Shown here: positions 1 to 8,232 of the stretch, piece after piece | Position numbering within the stretch: position 1 is the first letter of the stretch | Layout: each line of letters starts with the position of its first letter | DNA from: Brevibacillus reuszeri | GTDB taxonomy: Bacteria > Bacillota > Bacilli > Brevibacillales > Brevibacillaceae | NCBI RefSeq assembly: GCF_002897295.1 | Contig: NZ_BEXF01000011.1 | Coordinates: 62,001-126,000, forward strand | Length of the DNA: 64,000 nt | Direction of reading: 5' to 3' | Notes under the pieces: generated by a model | What the model was told of the DNA's origin: nothing | The model's database searches: none | The model's input: only the letters and a program-made list of their open reading frames with translations | Position numbers and translations under genes: made by a program

Positions 1-63
1 GTGGGCGTACATCATATTGATTTGATATTTATCCGTGTGCAAAACCACACCCGATGATTGCAT
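1..63 (-). CDS. pncB: Nicotinate phosphoribosyltransferase, N-terminal fragment
   Basis: The first 21 codons of a leftward gene are present; the rest lies outside the window. The ATG at 63 follows a perfect AGGAGG. The peptide contains LHTDKYQINMMY, which matches the conserved start of nicotinate phosphoribosyltransferases, the enzyme that makes nicotinate mononucleotide from nicotinate and PRPP in NAD salvage. The call rests on this short motif and the well-placed ribosome site. It is divergent from the MOSC gene at 207. Confidence 0.75.
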   Translation of the reverse strand, partial: MQSSGVVLHTDKYQINMMYAH

Positions 64-206
64 GTCACATAAGCCTCCTGTGTCTTCCCTTTCCATCATC
101 ATACCAGAACCATTCGTTTCTGTCCCATCAGCGGTGTAGGAATATAAGGGATATGCTATAGTATGTAGTAAATTGGAATGAAGCGCACATCGTGGGAGTG
201 GATAAA

Positions 207-854
207 ATGCTGGATAGAAAAATTGCTTACATAAGTAAGGGCTTACCGAAAAGCAGCCTCTATAACGGACAGGAATTCGTCTCCGGAATTTGGAAAGAAC
301 AAGCAGATACACTCGTTGTTCGCTCCATAAAAATTGATGAGGATGACGTCGCAAACCCAGCATACCATGGTGGCCCTGATCGCGTCGTTTGTGCATATCC
401 TTATGAACACTATGCCCATTGGGAAAAGCAATTTGGACAGCAATTAACTAGGGCGGCTTTTGGAGAAAATCTGACCGTCGTAAATATGAGAGAAGATCAG
501 GTATGCATCGGGGATGTTTATCAAATCGGAGGAGCAATTCTCCAAGTGAGCCAGGGACGTTATCCCTGTGCGACCATTAACAAACGAAATAACAACAATC
601 TACTGCTCAAGGCTGTTGTCGAAATGGGCTATACCGGCTATTTTTTCCGCGTTTTGCAGGAAGGAACTATTTCGAGCGATTCTACCATTACGCAGCTATC
701 AGCGCACCCCTCGCAAGTGACGGTCGCCCAGATCCATCACCTGTATTTCCATGACAAATCACCTGATCCAAAAACGCTCGAACGGATGCTTGAGATAGAA
801 GAGCTTGCTTTGCCATGGCGCAAAAAGCTACTAGAAAAACAGCAGAAATTATGA
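207..854 (+). CDS. MOSC domain protein (YiiM type)
   Basis: A 215-residue MOSC-domain protein, a family of soluble sulfur/molybdenum-cofactor binding proteins related to the C-terminal domain of Moco sulfurase; YiiM members are linked to detoxification of N-hydroxylated compounds. The HHGG-like region appears as NPAYHGGPDRVVCAYP near residue 55. The conserved FGENLT block follows, then a cysteine in the segment GRYPCATINK. The C-terminal 50 residues form the short helical tail of the YiiM group. The ATG at 207 is preferred over an in-frame GTG at 192 because GGGAG lies eight bases upstream of it. It precedes rluF by 12 bp and is probably co-transcribed with it. Substrate unknown. Confidence 0.85.
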   Translation: MLDRKIAYISKGLPKSSLYNGQEFVSGIWKEQADTLVVRSIKIDEDDVANPAYHGGPDRVVCAYPYEHYAHWEKQFGQQLTRAAFGENLTVVNMREDQVCIGDVYQIGGAILQVSQGRYPCATINKRNNNNLLLKAVVEMGYTGYFFRVLQEGTISSDSTITQLSAHPSQVTVAQIHHLYFHDKSPDPKTLERMLEIEELALPWRKKLLEKQQKL

Positions 855-866
855 AAGGAACCATCC

Positions 867-1553
867 ATGCGAATCAATAAATTTATTAGTGAAACCGGCA
901 TTTGTTCACGCAGAGAAGCAGACAAGCTCATTGACGCAGGGCGTGTCACGATTAACGGAATGAAGGCGGAGCTGGGCAGCACGGTTCAAAACGGCGATGA
1001 CGTGCGAATCGACGGAAATCCGCTCGGGGCGAAAAAAAAGGATGTTTATATCGTCTTGAACAAGCCGGTAGGCATTACTTGTACAACCGAATTGCATGTC
1101 AAAGGAAACATTATCGACTTTGTGAACCACCCGGAGCGTATTTTTCCCATTGGACGGCTGGACAAGGATTCCCAAGGGCTCATTCTGCTTACTAATAACG
1201 GGGATATCGTGAACAAAATTTTGCGCGCGGAGCACAACCACGAAAAAGAGTACATCGTCACCGTAGACAAGCCGATCACTGCAAACTTTTTACACGGCAT
1301 GGCAAACGGCGTGAGAATTCTCGGGACAGTCACCAAGCATTGCAAAGTGACCAAAGTCAGCGACCGTGTCTTTACGATCATTTTGACACAGGGGCTCAAT
1401 CGCCAAATTAGACGCATGTGTCAGGCGTTTGGCTATCAAGTGCGACAGCTTCAACGTGTGCGGATTATGAACATTACCTTGGGGAATCTGAAGATCGGGC
1501 AATGGCGCAATCTTACCAGCAAAGAGCTGAGCGATCTGGAAAAAAACTTTTAG
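867..1553 (+). CDS. rluF: 23S rRNA pseudouridine synthase RluF-like
   Basis: A 228-residue pseudouridine synthase of the RsuA/RluB/E/F family that isomerises a uridine in 23S rRNA. An S4 RNA-binding domain spans residues 1-60. The catalytic motif [10 protein letters not shown] follows, with Asp99 as the predicted nucleophile. The segment [14 protein letters not shown] near residue 175 is the conserved binding motif of the group. Length and the LNRQIRRMC signature favour RluF over RsuA. AAAGGA precedes the ATG. The gene ends before a strong bidirectional hairpin. Confidence 0.88.
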   Translation: MRINKFISETGICSRREADKLIDAGRVTINGMKAELGSTVQNGDDVRIDGNPLGAKKKDVYIVLNKPVGITCTTELHVKGNIIDFVNHPERIFPIGRLDKDSQGLILLTNNGDIVNKILRAEHNHEKEYIVTVDKPITANFLHGMANGVRILGTVTKHCKVTKVSDRVFTIILTQGLNRQIRRMCQAFGYQVRQLQRVRIMNITLGNLKIGQWRNLTSKELSDLEKNF

Positions 1554-1577
1554 CTCCCCAAACCCGTATGGAACATA

Positions 1578-1615
1578 AAAGGTACTCCACGGCCATTAGT
1601 AGCTGGAGTACCTTT
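1578..1615. terminator. Bidirectional terminator between rluF and gntR
   Basis: A perfect 12-bp stem (AAAGGTACTCCA with TGGAGTACCTTT) and a 14-nt loop lies between two convergent genes. It has T/A tracts at both sides, so it can end transcripts from both directions. Confidence 0.85.
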
Positions 1616-1629
1616 TTCATGATCATAGA

Positions 1630-2265
1630 TCAAACACAGCTGAGCTCAATCTTTTTGCTGTTTTCCAAATGGGTTTCCATCGCCCAAGTAGCAGCCTTCA
1701 CATCATTGGCTTGGATTGCCTCTACAATACTCCGATGCTCCTGCAACGACTGGCGCAAAAGATCGGGATTTTTCTTATAAACGAGACTGCCGTGATGGAA
1801 CAGTCTTTCTCTGATGTTTTTAAATGCGGGATCAATAAACTGATTGTCCGCAAGCCCAATGAGGTACGAATGAAATGCGGCATCATTTTTCATGAACGCC
1901 ATCGGGTCTTGTTCATCAAGTGCTTTTTGCTGCTTGACCAGCTCCTGTTCCAGCTTCTCCAGCTGCCCCGAAGTAATGCTCGATACAGCCTTTCGCAATG
2001 AAAACGTCTCGATCGCAATGCGCATGTCAAACAAATCATTCACTTGCTTGACCGACAAATCTTGAAAGAAAACGCCCTGATTCGAATAAATTTTGACCAA
2101 GCCATCGTACTGAAGTCGCTGCAATGCCTCTCTGATTGGAGTACGACTCATTTGCAGCTCTTTGACCAGCTCGTTCTCGGACGTGCTTCCTTCTTCATAA
2201 TACCCCTGAAGGATGCGCTCTTTTATTTTTTCATATGCGATATCTTTCAAAAACTGCTTACTCAC
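1630..2265 (-). CDS. GntR-family regulator, FadR/FCD subfamily
   Basis: A 211-residue repressor-like protein. The N-terminal winged helix (about residues 8-70) contains SRTPIREALQRLQ, the GntR recognition-helix signature. The C-terminal all-helical FCD domain keeps the metal/ligand set: Asp and His in KNDAAFH, His in LQEHRSI and His in METHLEN. FCD regulators usually sense organic acids. It starts with GTG at 2265 behind GAGGTGAT. It is divergent from the MFS/NMT1-like/threonine synthase genes, and two TTGTATACAA palindromes lie in the shared promoter region, so I infer that it controls both itself and that operon. Effector unknown. Confidence 0.88.
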   Translation of the reverse strand: MSKQFLKDIAYEKIKERILQGYYEEGSTSENELVKELQMSRTPIREALQRLQYDGLVKIYSNQGVFFQDLSVKQVNDLFDMRIAIETFSLRKAVSSITSGQLEKLEQELVKQQKALDEQDPMAFMKNDAAFHSYLIGLADNQFIDPAFKNIRERLFHHGSLVYKKNPDLLRQSLQEHRSIVEAIQANDVKAATWAMETHLENSKKIELSCV

Positions 2266-2280
2266 AAAGCATCACCTCAA

Positions 2281-2290
2281 TTGTATACAA
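2281..2290. promoter_or_regulatory. GntR operator candidate, copy 1
   Basis: Perfect palindrome TTGTATACAA followed by CTCGTATT, 16 bp upstream of the gntR start. It matches copy 2 at 2396 over about 18 positions (TTGTATACAACTYGTRTT). Position suggests autoregulation. Confidence 0.65.
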
Positions 2291-2360
2291 CTCGTATTTT
2301 AATCCCAACATCCGCAAATATCAACACAAATTAAATTATTCAAAAAATTAAGAATAGTTC

Positions 2361-2390
2361 TTGACACATGAAAAGCCGACATACTAACAT
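2361..2390 (+). promoter_or_regulatory. Promoter of the MFS/thrC operon
   Basis: A consensus -35 TTGACA (2361-2366) is followed after 18 bp by TAACAT (2385-2390) as a likely -10. The second operator palindrome begins six bases downstream, over the expected start site, which suits repression by the GntR protein. Confidence 0.55.
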
Positions 2391-2395
2391 ATCAC

Positions 2396-2405
2396 TTGTA
2401 TACAA
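2396..2405. promoter_or_regulatory. GntR operator candidate, copy 2
   Basis: Second TTGTATACAA palindrome, followed by CTTGTGTT. It sits just downstream of the predicted -10 of the rightward promoter. Two matching palindromes in a divergent region next to a GntR/FCD gene is the usual layout for this family. Confidence 0.65.
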
Positions 2406-2429
2406 CTTGTGTTCAGGAGGTGATTTGTT

Positions 2430-2510
2430 ATGCTCCACCATCTTCATGTCTACATCTGCTTCCTAAACTATTCGAATTGTGAAAGCGCTATCGCCACAGT
2501 ACCTCCGTAG
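2430..2510 (+). CDS. Small leader ORF, 26 codons
   Basis: A 26-codon frame starting MLHHLHVYIC and ending with TAG. It has one of the best ribosome sites in the window, AGGAGGTGAT, with about six bases to the ATG. No homolog is recognised. It lies in the 5' leader of the MFS operon, between the operator and the MFS start, and overlaps a cre-like site and a 7-bp hairpin. It may be a regulatory leader peptide; it could also be chance coding downstream of a strong Shine-Dalgarno-like sequence. Confidence 0.4.
   Translation: MLHHLHVYICFLNYSNCESAIATVPP
2480..2493. promoter_or_regulatory. cre-like CcpA site
   Basis: TGAAAGCGCTATCG matches the cre consensus TGWAANCGNTNWCA at 13 of 14 positions (last base differs). 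It lies roughly 85 bases downstream of the predicted start site of the MFS operon, a position typical of roadblock-type carbon catabolite repression. Confidence 0.55.
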
Positions 2511-2581
2511 CGATAGACATACCCCGTCACTCGCTGCATGTCTCCTTGCCGAAATCACTCAAAAAAGGGGGATATACACAA

Positions 2582-4048
2582 ATGCACGTAACTGAGGAAA
2601 GTATGTCGGGGGACAAAAGTACAGGTCTAAATCGCAAACTCGCTGACTCACTAGACCGAATTGGGGTCACCCGTGCCCACCATTTGATCATCAGTCTGAT
2701 TCTATTGGGCGCCTTTTTCGATGTTCTTGAGCAGCACACCGTTTCACTTGCGGGTCCATCACTGAAGCAGCTTTGGAATTTGACCACTGCCGAGATGGCT
2801 ATGCTGAACAGCGTCACCTTTGCCGCGATGGCTCTCGGCAGACTGCTCGCAGGGGTTATCGCCGACAAGTATGGCCGCAAGTTTGCCATCAGCTTTAATC
2901 TCGCATTGTTTACCTTTGGCGCAATCATTTGTGCTGTTGCGCCCAGCTATTTTATTCTTGCCATTGGGCGCATCATCGTTGGCTTCGGCCTGGGTGGTGA
3001 GCTGTCGAGCGCCATTACGATGCTCGCTGAGGTCAGTCCAACGAAATTTCGCGGCTCCGCGGTTGCTTTGTTGAACGTCGGAGCGGGCGGATTTGGGAAT
3101 TTATTGGCTCCTGGTTTTGGTGTCCTTGTTTTCGCTCTGTTTGGAACTGATCCTAATGTCGGTTGGCGCTGGCTGTTTGGTCTACTCGTGCTGCCCGCTA
3201 TTTTGATTGTATTTTTCCGTCGCTACCTCCCGGAGTCGCCGCGTTATCTGCTCGCTCAAGGAAAAGTGGACGAAGCCAATCGGGTACTCTCGATTCTTGC
3301 CTCTGGTAAGCTAGCATCGAAAAATCTGACTGTAACGCCTTACCTCTCCGCTGATGATCGCGTAGAGCTCAAGCGAAAAAAGGTACCGTTTGGCGACATT
3401 TTCCGTGGCAAGCTGCTCCGTCCCACGCTCACAGTCGGTATTGCTGAGTGGATGACCGTTGGTGCACAAATCTCGATCCTCGTGCTTATGCCAACGATTT
3501 TAGTAGAGCAAGGCTTTTCCATCGTCAAAAGCTTGATGTTTACCATGGTGATGAACGTAGGCAGCTTGCTCGGTGCACTTGCAGCATCCTGGTTTGGTTA
3601 TCACGTTCGTCGGCGCAAGGTTCTCATTGTAGGGTCCATGCTAGCATGTGGTGCTGGGCTTGCCTTTGGCCTACTGTCCAAGAGCATCTTCCTCATCCTG
3701 TTACTTGGTGCCACATTCCAGTTTTTCGTCTTGCTGCTGAATACAACGATTTGGATTTATGCGCCTGAGCTTTATCCAACTCGGATTCGCGCTTTTGGCA
3801 CGGCATTTATCACGGCGATCGGTACCGCTGCTGGTGCAGTCATGCCTTTGGTTGCCGGGTTCATGTTTGATCAATCGGGTATTGTAGGAGTCTTCTCCCT
3901 CGTTGCGGGGATGTACGCTCTGTTCGCCATCTCGATCTTGTTTGCGCCCGAGACACATGGACGCTCACTTGAAGAGCTGCATGAGGATGAAAGGGATCAG
4001 GCAGCAGAGTCTTCAGGCTCAGGCTCGGGCTCGGTAACTGCCTCGTAG
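2582..4048 (+). CDS. MFS transporter, metabolite:H+ symporter type
   Basis: A 488-residue major facilitator with about 12 membrane segments. The loop 2-3 motif appears as GVIADKYGRK. The sugar-porter-like motifs PESPRYLLAQGKVDEA after segment 6 and PETHGRSLEEL at the C-terminus place it in the sugar/aromatic-acid symporter branch. It is therefore probably an importer of a small metabolite, not a drug pump. The ATG at 2582 is preferred over an in-frame TTG at 2546 because GGGGG lies about ten bases before it. The C-terminal tail is Ser/Gly-rich. It is the first large gene of the GntR-linked group. Confidence 0.8.
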   Translation: MHVTEESMSGDKSTGLNRKLADSLDRIGVTRAHHLIISLILLGAFFDVLEQHTVSLAGPSLKQLWNLTTAEMAMLNSVTFAAMALGRLLAGVIADKYGRKFAISFNLALFTFGAIICAVAPSYFILAIGRIIVGFGLGGELSSAITMLAEVSPTKFRGSAVALLNVGAGGFGNLLAPGFGVLVFALFGTDPNVGWRWLFGLLVLPAILIVFFRRYLPESPRYLLAQGKVDEANRVLSILASGKLASKNLTVTPYLSADDRVELKRKKVPFGDIFRGKLLRPTLTVGIAEWMTVGAQISILVLMPTILVEQGFSIVKSLMFTMVMNVGSLLGALAASWFGYHVRRRKVLIVGSMLACGAGLAFGLLSKSIFLILLLGATFQFFVLLLNTTIWIYAPELYPTRIRAFGTAFITAIGTAAGAVMPLVAGFMFDQSGIVGVFSLVAGMYALFAISILFAPETHGRSLEELHEDERDQAAESSGSGSGSVTAS

Positions 4049-4132
4049 ATTTTGCACAGTCGATATAGCTGCTCCCCTCCATCGCTTGGTCAAGAAGAGG
4101 TCACCATACCAAAGGAAAAGGAGTCGTTTTAC

Positions 4133-5053
4133 ATGGACAAATTTCATATTTCCTCGACAGGACATGCGGTCAATTACTTTCCAGAGTACCTGGCCAGAGA
4201 ACTCGGATACTACGCGGATGTGAAGCTGGAGGTGACAGCCGACGTTCCGCAGATGTGGACACGCGTACTCAATGACTTGAATACAGGTACAGCTCAGGCT
4301 GCTCTTGGCGGCATTTGGGTACCATCGATGTATCGCTCTCGTGTGCGGGATTACTACGCATTCGCGCAAATATCCGCTCGTTGTCCCCTGGCTCTGATTA
4401 CACGAGATCCAATAGAGTCGGAGTCGTTTGAATGGAGATGCTTGGAGGATAAAATTATTTTGGTACCCGGTGGCAATGGGGCAAGCCCGTTTCTGTTTTT
4501 CGATGGCCTGCTCAAGCGAGCCGGATTTGACGTAAGCCGGGTAAAGTTTGTACACGATCTCTCATCGCCCATGCTGTCGGAGCTTTTTGCTGGAGGCATG
4601 GGGGATGCACTCGTAGCCGATCCGATTACAGCTGCGCTTCTGGTCCGCAAAGGTGTCGGCTATCACGCCGCGAGCTTGGCTGAGATTGGCGGTGCCATCC
4701 CTTGGAGCGTTTACTACACGCTGCCAGAGGTGATTGAACGAGATGACAATCTGGTTGGCCGATTCACGTCCGCGATTCAACGTGCCACCACATGGCTTCG
4801 TGAACACAAAGCAGAAGACGCGCGTGAGGTTGTACGTAAATACTGGCCGAATACCGACACGGATCTGGTCATCACGATTATTGATTTCTTCCGGGCTAAC
4901 GGAATGTGGGCAGAGACAGTCCAGGTAGAGCCACAACCACTCAACGGTTGGCAGGAGATCATCGCGGATGCCGGCTTGGTTGATAGACCGCTTCGGTATG
5001 ATGAGGTAATCGATACGAGGCCCTACGATTTTGCGGCAACCGTACTTCGCTAA
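4133..5053 (+). CDS. NMT1/THI5-like periplasmic-fold protein without signal peptide
   Basis: A 306-residue protein of the type II periplasmic binding fold, closest in feel to NMT1/THI5/SsuA-like proteins. The start reads MDKFHISSTGHAVNYFPEYL, with the first ligand-loop helix (YLARELGYY) directly after the first strand. No signal sequence or lipobox exists, so it should be cytosolic. That suggests a cytosolic ligand-binding or enzymatic role, such as THI5-like or MqnA/D-like proteins, and not an ABC transporter receptor. AAGGAG precedes the ATG at 4133; an earlier in-frame start at 4052 has no such site. It lies 84 bp after the MFS gene. Function unknown. Confidence 0.6.
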   Translation: MDKFHISSTGHAVNYFPEYLARELGYYADVKLEVTADVPQMWTRVLNDLNTGTAQAALGGIWVPSMYRSRVRDYYAFAQISARCPLALITRDPIESESFEWRCLEDKIILVPGGNGASPFLFFDGLLKRAGFDVSRVKFVHDLSSPMLSELFAGGMGDALVADPITAALLVRKGVGYHAASLAEIGGAIPWSVYYTLPEVIERDDNLVGRFTSAIQRATTWLREHKAEDAREVVRKYWPNTDTDLVITIIDFFRANGMWAETVQVEPQPLNGWQEIIADAGLVDRPLRYDEVIDTRPYDFAATVLR

Positions 5054-5058
5054 TAACG

Positions 5059-5096
5059 AACCCCCACTCTTGGTGAATGGAAGAGAGGGGGTTTTG
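5059..5096 (+). terminator. Terminator after the NMT1-like gene
   Basis: AACCCCC-A-CTCTT pairs with AAGAG-A-GGGGGTT across a short loop and is followed by TTTTG. It separates the NMT1-like gene from the threonine synthase gene, which may thus have its own promoter or depend on read-through. Confidence 0.8.
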
Positions 5097-5255
5097 TACA
5101 TGTGTTTTGTGAATATTTCGCATTTATAGCAAAGTATGATTTACATCCCCCACTTCTCCTATTACTATAAAGGGCATAGTCGACTGCCAGACGGCAGACA
5201 AATATAGAGAAAAGAGGTGGAGAGATTCTCCCATGCTCTTTTTCGGGTGGATCTC

Positions 5256-6530
5256 ATGGCAATGAAATTGGTTTGTGTAGACTGCAACAAAGAAGTATCG
5301 GCTGACCTGTTTGACTATCAATGTACGTGTGGGGGTTTGTTTGACATCGTTCACGACACCTCTCACGTTGATGCAGAGTTTTTAAAGCGCATCTTTCATG
5401 ATCGTCTTTCGGAGCGCATGACCCCTTATGCCAGCGGTGTTTGGCGCTACAAGGAGCTCATTTTTCCTGAGCTTGCAGACGAGTACATCACTACTAAATA
5501 CGAAGGAAATACCGGGCTCTATGCTTCCGAACAAATCCAAGCGTATACCGGCAGCAATCACAAGGTCTTGCTGAAAGCGCAAAGTGAGAACCCGAGCGGC
5601 TCGTTTAAAGACAACGGGATGACCGTAGCGGTATCACACGGTCGCTCTCTCGGCTATAAGCGCTTCACCTGCACATCTACCGGGAATACTTCCTCGTCTC
5701 TTGCCATGTACGCGTCTTTGGCACACCATGAATCGTATGTATTTGTACCGAATAAAAATATTTCGTTAAATAAAGTGCTGCAAACCCTCGCCTACGGGGC
5801 AAACGTCATCAGCTTTGACGGCACCTACGACGACGGTATCCGTTTCTATGAGCAGCACAGTAAGGAGCTTGGTCTGTATATTTGCAATTCGATCAATCCA
5901 TTCCGCATCGAAGGGCAAAAGAGTATCGTCTTTGAAATTGCTCAATACCTAAACTGGACTTTGCCTGACTGGGTCGTGATTCCTGGCGGTGCCCTGAGCA
6001 ATGTGACTGCTTTGGGAAAAGGCTTGCAGGATTTGAAAAATCTCGGCTTCATCGACAAGCTGCCTCGCGTTGCGCTCGTACAAGCTGAAGGTGCCAGTCC
6101 GTTTCACCGAATGGTGGCAGGGGGACATGCTGAGCTCGTTCCAGAACCTAACCCGTATACCCGCGCCTCCGCTCTGAATATCGGAAATCCGCCAAGCTGG
6201 AAAAAAGCGCTTCGTACCTTGGAGGAAACGAACGGCGTCACTTGCTCCGTGACTGATCAGGAGATTTTGGATGCCAAGGCATGGGTAGACAAAAGCGGCA
6301 TTGGCTGCGAGCCTGCCTCTGCTGCTACTGTCGCAGGACTGCGCAAGCTGATCTCGCAGCAAGTGATCGATAAGGACGAGACAGCCGTGTGCATTCTAAC
6401 CGGAAATATGCTGAAGGATACGGATGCGCTACACGAGTATCATTTGGGCGAATCCACGACAGCTGGGTACGCAAATAAAATTGTTCCTGCCAAGCTTACG
6501 TTTGAAGAGATCGACGCGATGCTTTCATAG
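5256..6530 (+). CDS. thrC: Threonine synthase (PLP-dependent)
   Basis: About 424 residues of a fold-type II PLP enzyme that converts O-phosphohomoserine to threonine. The N-terminus carries a small zinc-ribbon-like pair of motifs (CVDC and CTCGG) as seen in archaeal-type threonine synthases. The PLP lysine lies in NPSGSFKDNG near residue 110, and the phosphate-binding glycine-rich segment is near GGALSN. The start is uncertain: ATG 5256 or 5262 have only GGGTGG before them, and GTG at 5217 also fits the frame. Because it follows a GntR/MFS group, a dedicated catabolic or related beta-replacement role is also possible. Confidence 0.82.
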   Translation: MAMKLVCVDCNKEVSADLFDYQCTCGGLFDIVHDTSHVDAEFLKRIFHDRLSERMTPYASGVWRYKELIFPELADEYITTKYEGNTGLYASEQIQAYTGSNHKVLLKAQSENPSGSFKDNGMTVAVSHGRSLGYKRFTCTSTGNTSSSLAMYASLAHHESYVFVPNKNISLNKVLQTLAYGANVISFDGTYDDGIRFYEQHSKELGLYICNSINPFRIEGQKSIVFEIAQYLNWTLPDWVVIPGGALSNVTALGKGLQDLKNLGFIDKLPRVALVQAEGASPFHRMVAGGHAELVPEPNPYTRASALNIGNPPSWKKALRTLEETNGVTCSVTDQEILDAKAWVDKSGIGCEPASAATVAGLRKLISQQVIDKDETAVCILTGNMLKDTDALHEYHLGESTTAGYANKIVPAKLTFEEIDAMLS

Positions 6531-6550
6531 TTATCGTCTTCGTGAAAAAG

Positions 6551-6580
6551 AAAAAAGACCAGGCTTTCCTGGTCTTTTTT
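6551..6580. terminator. Bidirectional terminator
   Basis: AAAAAAGACCAGG and CCTGGTCTTTTTT form a perfect stem with a 4-nt loop between two convergent genes. Confidence 0.9.
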
Positions 6581-6590
6581 TGTCACTCTT

Positions 6591-7565
6591 TTATTTCAAC
6601 TGATTGATTTGTTCTGCCATCTTGATCAATTCTTCTTTCGTGCCTGCCCCCATCTGTATTCTTAGGTTATAGCGCACCTTTGTGCCATTTTTCACCCATT
6701 GCAAAGAGTGAAAGGATTCTCCATTATTAGATGATGGATGGAAATAGACAGCTTCATTGTTGCCAATCATGACCTTCTCAATGGTCGAATCTATTGCACC
6801 TACACTTGCCTTCTCGTCATTTAGGATAGAAACATCTAAAAAAGTACTCCCTTTTTGTCCCTGGTATTCAACCTCAGCATTCCTGAACTTATCTGATAAC
6901 GGAATCTGTTTTACCACGTATTCTTTTTGAGTGTTTTTTAATTCTGCCTTCATTGCTTCCTCATCGTATTTGTCACTAGGCTCGTAGCTTACTTTCCCTT
7001 TTGTAAACTTGAAATCAGTCCCTATCTCTACCGGGATCTTGAACAGATGACCGACCTTTTGCTCCATTTCCTCCAAGGTTGAATAAGTGAAAGGCTTGGC
7101 TCGAACATCAATGAAAGGCTTGCTGTATGGATTCGCTTGCAACTGAAACTCTGTCAGTGGCCAATAGATGGCAATAGCATCGCCAGGATTTAATCCTTCA
7201 ATAATTTGCTCCCCAATATCTAGCTGTCTCATCAGCTCTTCACTTCTATTAGTGATGCTATCCTTTTGTGCGGGTGTTAGTTGCTGCTTTAATTGCTGCT
7301 GTTGTACCTCACTCATCTTTTCAATCTCTAACACAACTTCACCCTTCTCATTTTTCAACTGGACGATTTCCATTCCCGCCCAGACGGACGAAGCTCCTGC
7401 CAGTAATCCAACTGTGAGTAACAACCCAATTTTCTTTTTCACGACTTTTTCCTCCTGTTTTTTCTTGGCATAAACTGCTGCCATGACTTTATCTTTCACA
7501 TCGACTTTAGGGATTGGCTTTGATAAGAGCATCTCTCGCATACGATTAAACCGATTTTTGTCCAT
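6591..7565 (-). CDS. Membrane-anchored anti-sigma factor-like protein
   Basis: A 324-residue protein with a short cytosolic N-terminus (residues 1-44, Lys-rich), one membrane span at about 45-63 and a large extracytoplasmic C-terminal domain with a DUF4367-like character. Its start overlaps the end of the ECF sigma gene by 20 bp, so the two are translationally coupled. This gene order and topology are standard for a sigma/anti-sigma pair, where the N-terminal segment would hold the sigma factor at the membrane. No zinc HxxxCxxC motif is seen. The signal sensed is unknown. Confidence 0.75.
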   Translation of the reverse strand: MDKNRFNRMREMLLSKPIPKVDVKDKVMAAVYAKKKQEEKVVKKKIGLLLTVGLLAGASSVWAGMEIVQLKNEKGEVVLEIEKMSEVQQQQLKQQLTPAQKDSITNRSEELMRQLDIGEQIIEGLNPGDAIAIYWPLTEFQLQANPYSKPFIDVRAKPFTYSTLEEMEQKVGHLFKIPVEIGTDFKFTKGKVSYEPSDKYDEEAMKAELKNTQKEYVVKQIPLSDKFRNAEVEYQGQKGSTFLDVSILNDEKASVGAIDSTIEKVMIGNNEAVYFHPSSNNGESFHSLQWVKNGTKVRYNLRIQMGAGTKEELIKMAEQINQLK

Positions 7566-8118
7566 TATCTGCCACCCCTTTCATCGTTGGAAAATAACGT
7601 TGACACTTTTTCAGGAGACGCTCGAACTGCTTGCGAAGTGCCGCAGGTTTTTTATCAACGAGACTCGCGATTTCCTCGTACTCTTTTTCCTCCAGCACCC
7701 GTAAAATCATGAGTGTTCGCTCCTCGGCGGACAATCGTCTCCAAATGCGTTCCAAAGGCTCCCCAAAGTAACCACGATCAAACTGATCCTCTACGTAGTT
7801 GCGTCCATCCTGATCCCGGTTGTATAAATAGGGCAGCAGACGGCTCAACTTCCTACGCTTCAAAACATTTGCACAATGATTGTAGGCGATTCGATAAAGC
7901 CACGCGGCAAACGACAACGAGTACGTATACTGATCAAGACGCTCATAAGCACGGAACAATACTTCCTGAACCGCATCTTCGGCATCCTGACGGTGACCGA
8001 GCATATGATAGCAGTATGTAAAGATAGGCTGCTGATAGTGGTCAATAATCACTTCGTATTGTTCGAGAGCACCTGCTTTTATCTCTTTTAGCAGACGCGC
8101 AATCTCTGTTTCATCCAC
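7546..8118 (-). CDS. ECF RNA polymerase sigma factor
   Basis: A 190-residue sigma-70 family factor of the extracytoplasmic function type. Region 2 contains AEDAVQEVLFRAYERLD and the -10 recognition stretch FAAWLYRIAYNHC. Region 4 contains LSAEERTLMILRVLEEKEYEEIA and a helix-turn-helix. The GTG at 8118 is chosen because GAGGAGGGG lies directly upstream; an in-frame start at 8187 would place extra residues before region 2. It is co-transcribed with the overlapping anti-sigma gene. The upstream gap holds a terminator and then a possible autoregulatory promoter. Confidence 0.88.
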   Translation of the reverse strand: MDETEIARLLKEIKAGALEQYEVIIDHYQQPIFTYCYHMLGHRQDAEDAVQEVLFRAYERLDQYTYSLSFAAWLYRIAYNHCANVLKRRKLSRLLPYLYNRDQDGRNYVEDQFDRGYFGEPLERIWRRLSAEERTLMILRVLEEKEYEEIASLVDKKPAALRKQFERLLKKCQRYFPTMKGVADNGQKSV

Positions 8119-8187
8119 GGTTGCCCCTCCTCTCACTATGAATAACAACCGACGCCGATCAAATGTGACACCTTTTTCCAAAAACAA

Positions 8188-8232
8188 AAAGGCTGTTCCA
8201 TACGTCTCGTAAAGACAGATAGAACGCCTTTA
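8188..8232 (-). terminator. Terminator of the DUF1904 gene
   Basis: On the minus strand AAAGGC-GTTC pairs with GAAC-A-GCCTTT, with an inner GTCT/AGAC stem, and is followed by TTTTTGTTTTT. It isolates the sigma operon from the gene upstream. Confidence 0.75.

Noticed and set aside
5233..5265. Ten-codon frame overlapping the thrC start (MLFFGWISWQ)
   Set aside because: The stop overlaps the ATG at 5262, which could suggest coupling, but the Shine-Dalgarno-like sequence is 12 or more bases away and no attenuator pairing is seen.
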